A stretch of 60,112 nt of DNA from an uncultured Collinsella sp. (GCA_900540905.1 UQHR01000009.1:1-60112); one strand, 5' to 3'. Positions 51,121 through 59,999 are shown, numbered from the stretch's first letter. Notes: a model not told the origin generated them from the sequence alone. Made by a program: numbers and translations.

Positions 51121-51190
51121 GGCAAATCTCCTCTTTACACACCAAAGCATCTTACCATCGCGCGGGGCTTGCTACCTCGGCGCCCAAGGC

Positions 51191-51224
51191 AAACGGGCGC
51201 GACCGTTGCCGGTTCGCGCCCGTT
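51191..51224 (-). terminator. Terminator of the Ser-rich membrane protein gene
   Basis: On the minus strand, AACGGGCGCGA pairs with TCGCGCCCGTT, followed by TGCC; the T-run is short. Confidence 0.7.
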
Positions 51225-51258
51225 ATACAGGTCGGTTATCTATGAGAGGCAAACGTGC

Positions 51259-52212
51259 TTAGTTGCCCGACGTCGTGCCTTGGCTCGAGCTGTCAGATGC
51301 CGTGCCGGACGCGGTTCCGCTCGAGCTGTTCGAGCTGTTGGTGTTGCTGTTGTCGGTAGATCCCGTACTCGATGTATTGCCGTTCGTCTGGTCACCCGTG
51401 CTCGGTTGAGAGCCGTCAGTCGTTTGGCTTGAGTCGGTCGTGCCGGATTGCGTGCCGCTGTTGTTCACAGAAGAATCGACGCCCTGCGATTGATCGGGGG
51501 CGTTCGAGGACGAGTCGGCGGATGCGGGGGTGTCCTGCGGATCGTCCTGCTGGCTTTGCGATTGACCGGAGCTATCCGCGTCGTGCTCGGTCGTGCGCGA
51601 CGAAAGGATTGGCTCGGGGCGCACGCCCAGACCCTCACCGGCGGTGGTGATAAGGATGGCGCCGGCGCAGGCGATGACCGCGACGATGGCGATGGCGATC
51701 GAGAAGATGATGACCTTCTTTTGCGTCTGGCTGCGCTCCGCCGCCGCCTTGGCGCGCAGACTGTCGGGAGCGACGCGCGCCGTGGTCGCGCGCCCCGCAA
51801 TCTGGCGCATCTCCTGCGTAGTCGCGGCGCCGCCCAGGTGCTCCTCGGCATTAAACTCAACGGGCTCGTAGGCGCCGGCGGGGTAGTCGACGTCGGCGTG
51901 CGTGCCCTTGAGGGCTTCGGCGCTGGCAGAGATAAAGTGGCGGTAGACCTGCGAGGACACAACGGTGATGACCGAGCTCACAGCGGCACCAATTACTGAA
52001 CCAGCGATACCAATCTTGGAGGCAAGCGCAACGCTCGTGGCGGCAGCTGCGGCGCCGGCGATGATCTGGGGAATGGAAATGTCGTCAAACAGGCCCTTTT
52101 TGGGCGCGATGGCCATGGTCTGTCCGATGGAATGGTTCTCGTGCACGCCGTTGTTGAGCGATGCCGGCGTCATGACGCGCGTGCGCGGCGCGTCGGTGTA
52201 CTTGGTTGTCAT
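51259..52212 (-). CDS. Membrane protein with Ser-rich extracellular tail
   Basis: 317 residues. Hydrophobic segments (about 45-85, PQIIAGAAAAATSVALASKIG onward, and a strong helix about 165-190, VIIFSIAIAIVAVIACAGAIL) separate a cytoplasmic region from a C-terminal tail of about 110 residues made mostly of Ser, Thr, Gly, Asn and Asp. The tail probably lies outside. Function unknown. GGGAGG precedes ATG 52212. Confidence 0.7.
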   Translation of the reverse strand: MTTKYTDAPRTRVMTPASLNNGVHENHSIGQTMAIAPKKGLFDDISIPQIIAGAAAAATSVALASKIGIAGSVIGAAVSSVITVVSSQVYRHFISASAEALKGTHADVDYPAGAYEPVEFNAEEHLGGAATTQEMRQIAGRATTARVAPDSLRAKAAAERSQTQKKVIIFSIAIAIVAVIACAGAILITTAGEGLGVRPEPILSSRTTEHDADSSGQSQSQQDDPQDTPASADSSSNAPDQSQGVDSSVNNSGTQSGTTDSSQTTDGSQPSTGDQTNGNTSSTGSTDNSNTNSSNSSSGTASGTASDSSSQGTTSGN

Positions 52213-52415
52213 ACGGGGTCCTCCCGGTGTAAATCTGCTTCGTTTCGTGTAGCCCTCAGGGTACCCACCAGATGTGAATCGTGCGTGACGTTTAACAGAT
52301 ACCATCAACTCATCAATAGCTCACCAAGTTGGTGGGATGCGGTTACACCCGGCGGTTGAACTACAATAGGGCTTGCTAATTGTTGTGAATGGCGTCTACG
52401 CACGGGAGCATTCTT

Positions 52416-54395
52416 ATGAATCTTCACCTTTCTCAGTCTGATGGCTTTTTGCGTGTGGCGGCGGCGTCGCCGCAGATTCGCGTGGCCGATGTCGAGGGCA
52501 ATGCCGAGGTTGCGTTAGCGGCTGTTCGCGCGGCTGTTGAGCGCGGCGTTCGCGCGCTGGTGCTGCCCGAGCTCAACTTGTGCGGCTATACCGCGGCCGA
52601 TCTGTTCCATAACCGCACATTACTGTATGCCTGCGAGGCTGCTTTGGTGCATATCCTCGATGAGACTCGTGAGCTGCCGATTGTCTTTACCATCGGTCTT
52701 CCCGTTGCAGTTGCCGAGAATATCTACAACTGCGCCGCCGTGTGCTGCGCGGGCGAGCTTTTGGGCCTCACGGCCAAGAAGTATCTGCCCAACTATGGCG
52801 AGTTCTACGAGCGCCGCTGGTTTGCTCCGGCGCCCGCAGATCCCGTGTGGGTCGAGTTTGCCGGTCAGGGTCCGGTTCCGCTGGGTTCGGGGCTTGTCTA
52901 CCGCTGCTGTGACGAGGGTGCCGAGGATATGGTGCTGGGCGTTGAGGTCTGCGAGGACCTGTGGGTGCCGGCGCCCCCTTCGACCGAGATGGCGCTTGCC
53001 GGTGCGACGGTGATCCTCAACCCGTCGGCCTCGGACGAGATTATCGGTAAGGCAGATTACCGCCGCAGCCTTATCTCTAATCAAAGCGCGCGCCTGTACT
53101 GTGCCTATGCCTATGCGGACGCGAGCGAGGGCGAGTCCACGACCGATATGGTCTTTGCGGGCGAGAACCTCGTCTACGAAAACGGCTCTAAGCTGGCGGC
53201 GACGAAGCTCCTTACCTGCGATATGGCGGTTGCCGATGTTGACCTCGACCGTCTGGTTGCCGAGCGCCGTCGCTCGACGACGTGGACGCGCGCGGACGAT
53301 GCGCCGGAGGCCACAACCGTTGAATTTTCGTTTGAGGGCGTGCTGGCAGACGAGCCTGTCCTGCGCGATGCACTCGACATTTACCGTGTCTTCCCCCGCG
53401 CGCCCTTTGTGCCGGCTGACCATGGCGACCTGGCCGAGCGTTGCGAGACGATCCTCAATCTGCAGACTGCGGGCCTCAAGACCCGCCTTGCCCATACGGG
53501 TACCAAGGCTGCGGTCATCGGCCTTTCGGGTGGCTTGGACTCCACGCTGGCACTGCTCGTGACAGTTCGCGCCTTCGATGCACTGGGGCTGCCGCGCACC
53601 GGTATCACGGCCGTGTCCATGCCCGGCTTTGGTACGACGCATCGTACCAAGTCGAACGCCGAGTCGCTCGCTCGCGACCTGGGTGTGAGCTTCCGCGAGG
53701 TTTCGATCCACGCGGCTGTGGAACAGCACTTCAAGGACATTGAGCACGATTCGGCCGTGCAGGACGTGACCTACGAGAACAGCCAGGCCCGCGAGCGTAC
53801 GCAGATTCTGATGGATTTGGCCAACCAGGCTGGCGGCTTTGTCATCGGCACGGGCGACCTGTCGGAGCTGGCGCTCGGCTGGGCTACCTATAACGGCGAC
53901 CACATGAGCATGTACGCCGTCAACGCGAGCGTGCCCAAGACGCTTGTGCGCCATCTGGTGCGCTATGCGGCTGATGTCTTTGGCGGGAGTATTGCCGAGG
54001 TCTTGCTCGACATCCTCGATACGCCGGTATCTCCCGAGCTTCTGCCGCCCACGGGCGACGGCGAGATTGCGCAGAAGACCGAGGATTTGGTGGGCCCGTA
54101 CGAGCTGCACGATTACTTCCTCTACTACCTGCTGCGTTTTGGCTTTGAGCCGGGCAAGATCTACCGCATGGCGCTCAAGAGCTTCGAGGGCGTCTACGAC
54201 GCCAAGACCGTCCACACGTGGCTACGTACGTTCTACCGTCGCTTCTTTGCCCAGCAGTTTAAGCGCAGCTGCCTGCCCGATGGTCCCAAGGTGGGCTCGG
54301 TGACGCTCAGTCCGCGCGGCGATTGGCGTATGCCGAGTGACGCCAGCTCGCGTCTGTGGCTTGCGCAGATCGACGCGCTCAATCCAGTTGACTAA
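52416..54395 (+). CDS. nadE: Glutamine-dependent NAD+ synthetase
   Basis: A 659-residue two-domain enzyme. The N-terminal nitrilase-type glutaminase (about 1-310) has the triad in VLPELNLCGY, AKKYLPNYGEFYERR and GVEVCEDLW. The C-terminal synthetase has the pyrophosphatase loop SGGLDSTLA. It makes NAD+ from deamido-NAD+, ATP and glutamine. GGGAG lies eight bases before ATG 52416. Confidence 0.96.
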   Translation: MNLHLSQSDGFLRVAAASPQIRVADVEGNAEVALAAVRAAVERGVRALVLPELNLCGYTAADLFHNRTLLYACEAALVHILDETRELPIVFTIGLPVAVAENIYNCAAVCCAGELLGLTAKKYLPNYGEFYERRWFAPAPADPVWVEFAGQGPVPLGSGLVYRCCDEGAEDMVLGVEVCEDLWVPAPPSTEMALAGATVILNPSASDEIIGKADYRRSLISNQSARLYCAYAYADASEGESTTDMVFAGENLVYENGSKLAATKLLTCDMAVADVDLDRLVAERRRSTTWTRADDAPEATTVEFSFEGVLADEPVLRDALDIYRVFPRAPFVPADHGDLAERCETILNLQTAGLKTRLAHTGTKAAVIGLSGGLDSTLALLVTVRAFDALGLPRTGITAVSMPGFGTTHRTKSNAESLARDLGVSFREVSIHAAVEQHFKDIEHDSAVQDVTYENSQARERTQILMDLANQAGGFVIGTGDLSELALGWATYNGDHMSMYAVNASVPKTLVRHLVRYAADVFGGSIAEVLLDILDTPVSPELLPPTGDGEIAQKTEDLVGPYELHDYFLYYLLRFGFEPGKIYRMALKSFEGVYDAKTVHTWLRTFYRRFFAQQFKRSCLPDGPKVGSVTLSPRGDWRMPSDASSRLWLAQIDALNPVD

Positions 54396-54463
54396 GGTTG
54401 GCTAAATTGAACCAATACGGGGGTTGCAAGCGTTACACTTTTGCAATCTGATGGCCCGTATCG

Positions 54464-54495
54464 CGCGGCGCTCTTGTCGGAGCGCCGCGTTTTTT
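54464..54495 (+). terminator. Terminator of nadE
   Basis: CGCGGCGCTC pairs with GAGCGCCGCG, followed by six T. Confidence 0.9.
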
Positions 54496-54513
54496 ATATC
54501 GAAAGGTGGCACC

Positions 54514-55677
54514 ATGCAGGCATCGCAGCGTCTCGACCGCTTTGGCGCGGAGGTCTTCGCCTCGCTCAACAACAAACTGCTTGCGCTGAAGGCTCAGGGC
54601 AAGACCATTTATAACATGAGCGTGGGCACGCCCGACTTTAAGCCGTACGACCACGTGGTCGAGGCGCTCACTCAAGCGGCGCAAGATCCCGAGATGTGGA
54701 AGTATGCCCTGCGCGACCTGCCCGAACTCAAGCAGTCCGTGTGCGATTACTATGAGCGCCGCTTTGGCGTTTCGGGCATTACGCCGTCCATGGTGCAGTC
54801 GTGCAACGGCACGCAGGAGGGCGTGGGCCACTTGGGCCTGGCCCTGCTCGATCCGGGTGACACTATTTTGGTTCCCGATCCGTGCTACCCGGTCTTTGAG
54901 GCGGGTGCCAAGATCGCCGATGCCAAGCTCGAGTACTATCCGCTGGTTGCCGAGCACAATTACCTGCCCTATGTGGCGGGTATCGATCCCGAGGTGGCCG
55001 ATCGTGCCAAGTATATGATCGTGTCGCTGCCCGCGAACCCGGTGGGCTCGGTGGGCACGCCCGAGATCTACGAGGAGATCATCGCTTTCGCCCGCGAGCA
55101 CGACCTGCTCATCGTCCATGACAACGCGTACTCCGACATCGTGTTCGACGGCGAGCCGGGTGGCAGCTTTTTGCAGTATCCCGGTGCGCTCGAGGTGGGC
55201 GTGGAGTTCTTCTCGCTTTCCAAGTCGTTTAACGTCACCGGTGCCCGCATTGGCTTTTTGGTCGGCCGCGAGGACGTGGTCTCTGCCTTTGCCAAGCTGC
55301 GCGGCCAGATCGACTTTGGCATGTTCTTCCCGATCCAGAAGGCTGCTATCGCCTGCCTGAACGGTCCGCGCGATGAGGTCGAGGCGCAGCGTCTGAAGTA
55401 CCAGGAGCGCCGCGATGCCCTGTGCGACGGTCTTGAGGACCTGGGTTGGGAGCGTCCCAACGCGCATGGCTCCATGTTTGTGTGGGCCAAGCTTCCCGGT
55501 GGTCGCACCGATTCCATGGCGTTTTGCGAGGAGCTCATGGAGAAGGCCGGCGTTGTGGTGACGCCGGGCGCGAGCTTTGGTCCTTCGGGCGAGGGGCACG
55601 TGCGCATGGCGCTGGTCCTGCCGCCCGATCAGATTGCTTTGGCTGTCGAGGCCATTCGCGAGGCGGGCCTGTATTAG
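54514..55677 (+). CDS. Class I/II PLP aminotransferase
   Basis: A 387-residue fold-type I aminotransferase. SLSKSFNVTGARIGF contains the PLP lysine; SVGTPDFKPYDHVVEAL and VQSCNGTQEGVGHL are typical of the aspartate/LL-diaminopimelate aminotransferase group. The amino acid specificity is open. AAAGG lies about six bases before ATG 54514. Confidence 0.9.
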   Translation: MQASQRLDRFGAEVFASLNNKLLALKAQGKTIYNMSVGTPDFKPYDHVVEALTQAAQDPEMWKYALRDLPELKQSVCDYYERRFGVSGITPSMVQSCNGTQEGVGHLGLALLDPGDTILVPDPCYPVFEAGAKIADAKLEYYPLVAEHNYLPYVAGIDPEVADRAKYMIVSLPANPVGSVGTPEIYEEIIAFAREHDLLIVHDNAYSDIVFDGEPGGSFLQYPGALEVGVEFFSLSKSFNVTGARIGFLVGREDVVSAFAKLRGQIDFGMFFPIQKAAIACLNGPRDEVEAQRLKYQERRDALCDGLEDLGWERPNAHGSMFVWAKLPGGRTDSMAFCEELMEKAGVVVTPGASFGPSGEGHVRMALVLPPDQIALAVEAIREAGLY

Positions 55678-55703
55678 AAAGCTATTTCGCCTCGTCAATA
55701 TAT

Positions 55704-55717
55704 CGAAACCGATTTCG
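55704..55717. promoter_or_regulatory. LacI/CcpA-type operator-like palindrome before ldh
   Basis: CGAAACC-GATTTCG is a near-perfect 14-bp palindrome of the kind bound by LacI-family regulators. It lies about 65 bp before a CATAAT -10-like hexamer (55784-55789) in front of ldh. Confidence 0.35.
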
Positions 55718-55821
55718 TGCAGTTATTTTACGAATCCTGCAAACAATTTCGGTAAACGGTCGATTTTTGGCTGCGAATAGGAGCATAATCAAAGTCCCGA
55801 TTGGATGTATTGGGATTTCGA

Positions 55822-55855
55822 CAAGCCGCTCGGGTCGTTCCCGGGCGGCTTGTTT
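55822..55855 (+). terminator. Hairpin in the ldh leader
   Basis: CAAGCCGCTCGG pairs with CCGGGCGGCTTG, followed by TTTG. It lies 24 bases before ldh; with the only visible promoter upstream of it, it may attenuate ldh rather than simply end the aminotransferase transcript. Confidence 0.65.
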
Positions 55856-55878
55856 GTGGAGAGAGATGGGAGTTTCTA

Positions 55879-56829
55879 ATGGTTAACGAGAAGAAGGTCG
55901 CTATTGTCGGCTGCGGTTTCGTCGGTTCGTCTTCGGCGTTCGCGCTGATGCAGAGTGGTCTGTTCTCCGAGATGGTCCTCATCGACGTGGACAAGAACCG
56001 CGCCGAGGGTGAGGCCCTGGATATCGCGCACGGCATGACGTTTGCCGAGCCGATGAAGATCTACGCCGGCGATTATTCCGATGTCGCCGACGCCGCCATG
56101 ATTGTCGTTACCGCTGGCGCTGCCCAGAAGCCCGGTGAGACCCGCCTGGACCTGGTCAACAAGAACGTCAACATCTTTAAGTCCATTATCCCCGAGATTA
56201 AGAAGTCCGGCTTCGACGGCATTCTGCTCATCGTCTCCAACCCGGTCGATGTTCTGACCTACGCCGCCATCAAGATGTCCGGCCTGCCCGAGGGCCACGT
56301 CATCGGTTCCGGTACCGTGCTCGACACCGGCCGTCTGCAGCAGATGCTTGGTGCCCACGTCGAGGTTGACCCGCGCGACGTTCAGGCCTATGTCATGGGT
56401 GAGCACGGCGACTCCGAGTTCGTCGCTTGGTCCAGCGCCCAGGTTGCCGGCGTGCCGCTGAACACCTTCTGCGAGCTTCACGGCCATCTGGAGCATGAGG
56501 CCGCCGAGAAGCGCATCGCCGAGGACGTCAAGAACTCCGCCTACACCATCATCGAGAAGAAGCACGCCACCTACTATGGCGTCGCCATGGCCGTCAAGCG
56601 CATCTGCACCGCCGTCATGCGCGATGAACAGACCGTTCTGCCCGTCTCCTCGCTCATGGTGGGCGAGTATGGCCTGTCCGATCTTGCCATCTCTATGCCG
56701 ACCGTCGTTGGCCGCGACGGCGTTGTCTGCCGCGTCCCCGTGCCGCTGGACGATGACGAGCAGCATGAGCTCACCGCCTCCGCCAAGGCCCTCAAGGACA
56801 TCATCGATAGCGTCGACTTCTCCTGCTAA
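55879..56829 (+). CDS. ldh: L-lactate dehydrogenase
   Basis: A 316-residue NAD-dependent L-LDH. VAIVGCGFVGSSSAFAL binds NAD, TAGAAQKPGETRLDL carries the substrate-loop residues, SNPVD follows, and GEHGDSEFV contains the catalytic His. It regenerates NAD+ from pyruvate in fermentation. GGGAG precedes the ATG. A malate dehydrogenase is less likely because the substrate loop has Gln (AQKPGETR), as in LDH. Confidence 0.95.
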   Translation: MVNEKKVAIVGCGFVGSSSAFALMQSGLFSEMVLIDVDKNRAEGEALDIAHGMTFAEPMKIYAGDYSDVADAAMIVVTAGAAQKPGETRLDLVNKNVNIFKSIIPEIKKSGFDGILLIVSNPVDVLTYAAIKMSGLPEGHVIGSGTVLDTGRLQQMLGAHVEVDPRDVQAYVMGEHGDSEFVAWSSAQVAGVPLNTFCELHGHLEHEAAEKRIAEDVKNSAYTIIEKKHATYYGVAMAVKRICTAVMRDEQTVLPVSSLMVGEYGLSDLAISMPTVVGRDGVVCRVPVPLDDDEQHELTASAKALKDIIDSVDFSC

Positions 56830-56862
56830 ATCAAGCTCGCTAGAGCGAAAAGCTACAATGAA

Positions 56863-56896
56863 GGCGTTCGGGACCACGCGGCCCGGGCGCCTTTTT
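56863..56896 (+). terminator. Terminator of ldh
   Basis: GGCGTTCGGG pairs with CCCGGGCGCC (with two G-T pairs), followed by five T. Confidence 0.85.
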
Positions 56897-56926
56897 GGTG
56901 CAAAGTCACCTGACCCCAATGCACCA
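56895..56926. repeat. TGGTGCA hairpin, copy 1
   Basis: TGGTGCA (56896-56902) and TGCACCA (56920-56926) close a loop with CACCTGACCCC. It lies 17 bases before the DUF2974 gene; copy 2 lies just after it. Confidence 0.6.
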
Positions 56927-56943
56927 TAGTTGATGGGAGGGCC

Positions 56944-58104
56944 ATGTCGGATTCGCCTAATTTTTTGACCTATGCCCAGACGGCGTTTGATCCGTTTGAG
57001 GAGCGGCCGTTCTGCGCGGTGGATAGCCTGGTCTTTGCGTGGTTGTCCTATTTGCGTTTGCCGGGTGATATGGCGGAGCTGACGAACTGGCAGGGCCTAG
57101 ACGTACGAGAGCTGCTGCGTGCCGAATGCTACCGGGACATGATTGGCGACCTATGGGACCCAGAGGGGAGCAGGGCCTTGCTGGAGGCCGTGCCGGCAAG
57201 CCCTCGCTACCGTGGCGTGCACGTTTGCGGCTATCGTGCCGTGAGCGATGTGGTGGCGACAGAGCAGTTTGCAGCCATGGCGTTCCGGTTTCCGGCGGGG
57301 TTTAGTTATCTTTCCTTCCGGGGGACCGACAGCACGATTGTGGGCTGGAAAGAGGACTTTAACATGGCGTTCCGGTGTCCTGTGCCGGCCCAGGAATCCG
57401 CGGCGCGTTATGTGGACGAGGCGGCGGATGCGATCGACGGGCCGCTTTTGTGCGGAGGTCATTCCAAGGGTGGAAACCTTGCGGTGTACGGTGCGGCGAT
57501 GTGCTCCGATGTCGCTCGTGAGCGAATTGAACGGGCATATTCCCATGATGGTCCGGGCTTCGTCGAGGAGTTTCTGAACGGCGACGCTTTTGCCGATCTT
57601 TCCGGTCGAATCGACAAGACGCTACCTCGGTCGTCGATCTTTGGCATGATGTTCGAGACACAAGAGGACTATGCCATCGTTGAGAGCACCGAGTTCAGCC
57701 TGCTGCAGCACAATCCCTTTAGCTGGGTGGTTGATGGTCGCGACTTCGTGTACTGTGAGCGCCTGTCCGCCGGTGCTCGATATGTTGATGGCTCCATTCG
57801 CGAGATGCTGCTTGCAGTGTCGCCTGGCGAGCGCGAGCGTTTTGTAGATGCGTTGTTCTCCGTGTTTGAGGCAACGGGTGCTGAGCGGTTTGCGGATATC
57901 GCTGGGAATCTGCGCGAGAGGCTGCCCGTGATGCTCCAGGCTGCGCAAGGCTTTGACAAGGATACGCGACGCTTTGTCTCGCAGACCATCGCGGCAATCC
58001 TAAAATGTGCGCTTCTGCCCAAACGTCCCCAGATCGACATGCCCGCTGCCGGCAAGAGCTTGGCAGAACAGCTCGAGGCTTGGCAGTCCGAGCTCCTGCG
58101 CTAG
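56944..58104 (+). CDS. DUF2974 (Mbeg1-like) lipase-fold protein
   Basis: A 386-residue alpha/beta-hydrolase-like protein. SYLSFRGTDSTIVGWKEDF and GGHSKGGNLAVY (nucleophile Ser in GHSKG) match DUF2974/Mbeg1-like proteins, relatives of class 3 lipases. No signal peptide is visible, so it is likely cytosolic. The substrate is unknown. GGGAGG precedes the ATG. The gene is bracketed by two copies of the same small hairpin. Confidence 0.87.
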   Translation: MSDSPNFLTYAQTAFDPFEERPFCAVDSLVFAWLSYLRLPGDMAELTNWQGLDVRELLRAECYRDMIGDLWDPEGSRALLEAVPASPRYRGVHVCGYRAVSDVVATEQFAAMAFRFPAGFSYLSFRGTDSTIVGWKEDFNMAFRCPVPAQESAARYVDEAADAIDGPLLCGGHSKGGNLAVYGAAMCSDVARERIERAYSHDGPGFVEEFLNGDAFADLSGRIDKTLPRSSIFGMMFETQEDYAIVESTEFSLLQHNPFSWVVDGRDFVYCERLSAGARYVDGSIREMLLAVSPGERERFVDALFSVFEATGAERFADIAGNLRERLPVMLQAAQGFDKDTRRFVSQTIAAILKCALLPKRPQIDMPAAGKSLAEQLEAWQSELLR

Positions 58105-58107
58105 CCA

Positions 58108-58140
58108 TTGGTGCAAAGCAACCTGTCCCCGATGCACCAA
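58108..58140. repeat. TGGTGCA hairpin, copy 2
   Basis: TTGGTGCA (58108-58115) and TGCACCAA (58133-58140) enclose AACCTGTCCCC. Same orientation as copy 1, three bases after the DUF2974 stop. Confidence 0.6.
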
Positions 58141-58215
58141 TCTTCGATACGCTTGGGGCGGGCACGACCGCTATACTGATTCGTGCTGAAATCGATCTAG
58201 AACGGAATGCCGTAT

Positions 58216-59220
58216 ATGAAAATCAATCACGCAATCCTGCATATCCTGGACTTTGACTCGGCCGTCAACGTCATGAGCCAGCGCGAGCTCGATATCGAGA
58301 GCCGCGCCGTGCGCAACTTCGTGACCACGCATCTGCGTCGCGCCCGCACGTCTGCCGATAACAAGCGCGCCACGTTTGCCGAGAACTCCGCATTCGGCGG
58401 CGAGCTCAAGGGCTATTTCTTTGGCGAGCGCGAATTCGTGGACCTGTCGCAGCAGATTGCGGAGTTTATCTCCTCGGAGCTTACCAAGGCCGAAAAGGCC
58501 GAGTCCACCGATGTCCTCGTTGCCGACTTTGACGATGACGAGGACGCACGCTGGTTTGCCGTCATGCTGTTGGGTTCCAAGCAGGCCTTTATGCACGAGG
58601 TAGGCCGCGAGGAGGGCGAGGTGCGCAACGATATCGCACGCCATTACGCTATCCTGCCGAATCCTTCCCAAAAGGTGCCGAGCTACGCCATCGTGCGCGC
58701 GAGCACCATGGAGATCGGCTACGTGGACAAAAAGCGCAAGATCGCCGGCGAGGACCGCATGCTTATTCCTGACGGCCTGCTGCAGTGCGATACGGGCGTG
58801 TCGGGCAAGGAGATTATCGACACCGTGACGCGCGTGGTCGAGGAGGTTGCCGAGGAGCACGGCGCCAATACGGCCGTGGCGCTCGCCAAGGTCAAAGCCG
58901 CTGTTGCCGAGAAGGTCGAAGACGACGAGGAACTGCCGCCTTGGGATATCGTCGACGAGGTCTTTGAGGACGAGCCGGTCATCAAAGAGAGCGTTCGTGC
59001 GGCATTGACCGAGGAAAAGGTGCCCGAGCGCGTGCCCGTGGAGCGTAAACAGGTCGAGCGTGCGGCCGTGCGCAATCATAAGATTCGAACCGATACGGGT
59101 ATCGAGATCAGCTTCCCGGCCGAGATGGGCTCGAACTCCGAGTATATCGAGTTCGTCAACGAGCCCAACGGCCTCATCTCCATCGAGCTCAAGAACATCG
59201 GAAGCATCGAGAACCGATAG
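58216..59220 (+). CDS. Nucleoid-associated protein (NA37/NdpA family)
   Basis: A 334-residue protein matching the 37-kDa nucleoid-associated family (MKINHAILHILD at the N-terminus; FAVMLLGSKQAFMHEV). In other bacteria YejK/NdpA binds DNA and topoisomerases. ATG 58216 gives the usual N-terminus; ATG 58207 abuts the weak SD. It is followed directly by the toxin-antitoxin operator. Confidence 0.82.
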   Translation: MKINHAILHILDFDSAVNVMSQRELDIESRAVRNFVTTHLRRARTSADNKRATFAENSAFGGELKGYFFGEREFVDLSQQIAEFISSELTKAEKAESTDVLVADFDDDEDARWFAVMLLGSKQAFMHEVGREEGEVRNDIARHYAILPNPSQKVPSYAIVRASTMEIGYVDKKRKIAGEDRMLIPDGLLQCDTGVSGKEIIDTVTRVVEEVAEEHGANTAVALAKVKAAVAEKVEDDEELPPWDIVDEVFEDEPVIKESVRAALTEEKVPERVPVERKQVERAAVRNHKIRTDTGIEISFPAEMGSNSEYIEFVNEPNGLISIELKNIGSIENR

Positions 59221-59243
59221 CGCAATAGTTTCTTCCAAAGAGA

Positions 59244-59289
59244 AATCTGGATTATATTTTGAAGTATACTTTGAAATATAATCCAGATT
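59244..59289. promoter_or_regulatory. 46-bp palindromic operator/hairpin of the TA operon
   Basis: Arms starting AATCTGGATTATAT and ending ATATAATCCAGATT pair almost perfectly around a GTATAC centre. A T-run (59290-59297) and the antitoxin SD follow at once. It can serve as an autoregulatory operator in DNA and as a terminator-like hairpin for the upstream gene in RNA. Confidence 0.75.
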
Positions 59290-59307
59290 ATTTTTTTGGA
59301 GGTACAA

Positions 59308-59658
59308 ATGTCCCCACTTGTTCTGGAAAAGCCGGTGTTTACAAAAGATCAGGTAGTTTCTGCCACCGAAGCGAGCAAGTCCTTATCTGCCGTTCGCAAG
59401 CGCGCTAAGCGCGCGCCGCAGTTTATCGCCGATCATAACGATATCGATACCGTGATTATCGACTACGCCGCCTATGAGGAAATGTACGGCGCCCTACAGT
59501 ACCTTCGCGAACTTGAGCTTGATCGTATTGCGGCAGATCGAATCAAAAACGGACCGCATGAGTTTATTCCGTTTGAAGATACCCTGACTCCTGAGGAGCT
59601 CGCGGAGTTCGAATCGATGGACTCCGACGCGATTTCGGATGAGGATCTTTTCGAATGA
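59308..59658 (+). CDS. Antitoxin of the Phd/YefM (RelB-like) type
   Basis: A 116-residue antitoxin. The N-terminal part (VVSATEASKSLSAVRKRAKRAPQFI...VIIDYAAYEEM) has the Phd/YefM DNA-binding pattern; the acidic C-terminus (EFESMDSDAISDEDLFE) probably wraps the toxin. GGAGG precedes ATG 59308. Its stop overlaps the toxin start by 4 bp (ATGA), typical of coupled toxin-antitoxin pairs. Confidence 0.87.
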   Translation: MSPLVLEKPVFTKDQVVSATEASKSLSAVRKRAKRAPQFIADHNDIDTVIIDYAAYEEMYGALQYLRELELDRIAADRIKNGPHEFIPFEDTLTPEELAEFESMDSDAISDEDLFE

Positions 59659-59999
59659 GCGGGCACTTTGTCGTCGGCTTTTTGAATCGAGACGTCGAGA
59701 AGGAATATCAAAAACTAGATGGTTCTCAGCGAAGCCTCGTCCGCATTGCAGTGGCGAAATTAAAGACGCGCGCCGATGAAATCGGAACGCCGCTTCACGG
59801 TGAGCTTGCCGGCTGCAAAAAGATTAAATGGAGAAAGGCGGGACTCCGAATGGTATTTCGAATTCGAGAGGACGGAACGGTTGAGATTGCCGAGATCGTT
59901 GCAATAGGTCGACGCGACCGTTCAGAGGTCTATAAGACGGCTGCTGATCGTTTGTCGAAGCATCCAGCCATGGTCGAATACGACGGAACCTTGAGATAA
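59655..59999 (+). CDS. RelE/ParE-family toxin
   Basis: A 114-residue RelE-superfamily protein: VEKEYQKLDGSQRSLVRIAVAKLK, then CKKIKWRKAGLRMVFRI and VEIAEIVAIGRRDRSEVY. The basic residues in the last block fit the mRNA-cutting RelE group, so ribosome-dependent mRNA cleavage is likely, though a ParE-type gyrase poison cannot be excluded. Coupled to the antitoxin. Confidence 0.87.
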   Translation: MSGHFVVGFLNRDVEKEYQKLDGSQRSLVRIAVAKLKTRADEIGTPLHGELAGCKKIKWRKAGLRMVFRIREDGTVEIAEIVAIGRRDRSEVYKTAADRLSKHPAMVEYDGTLR

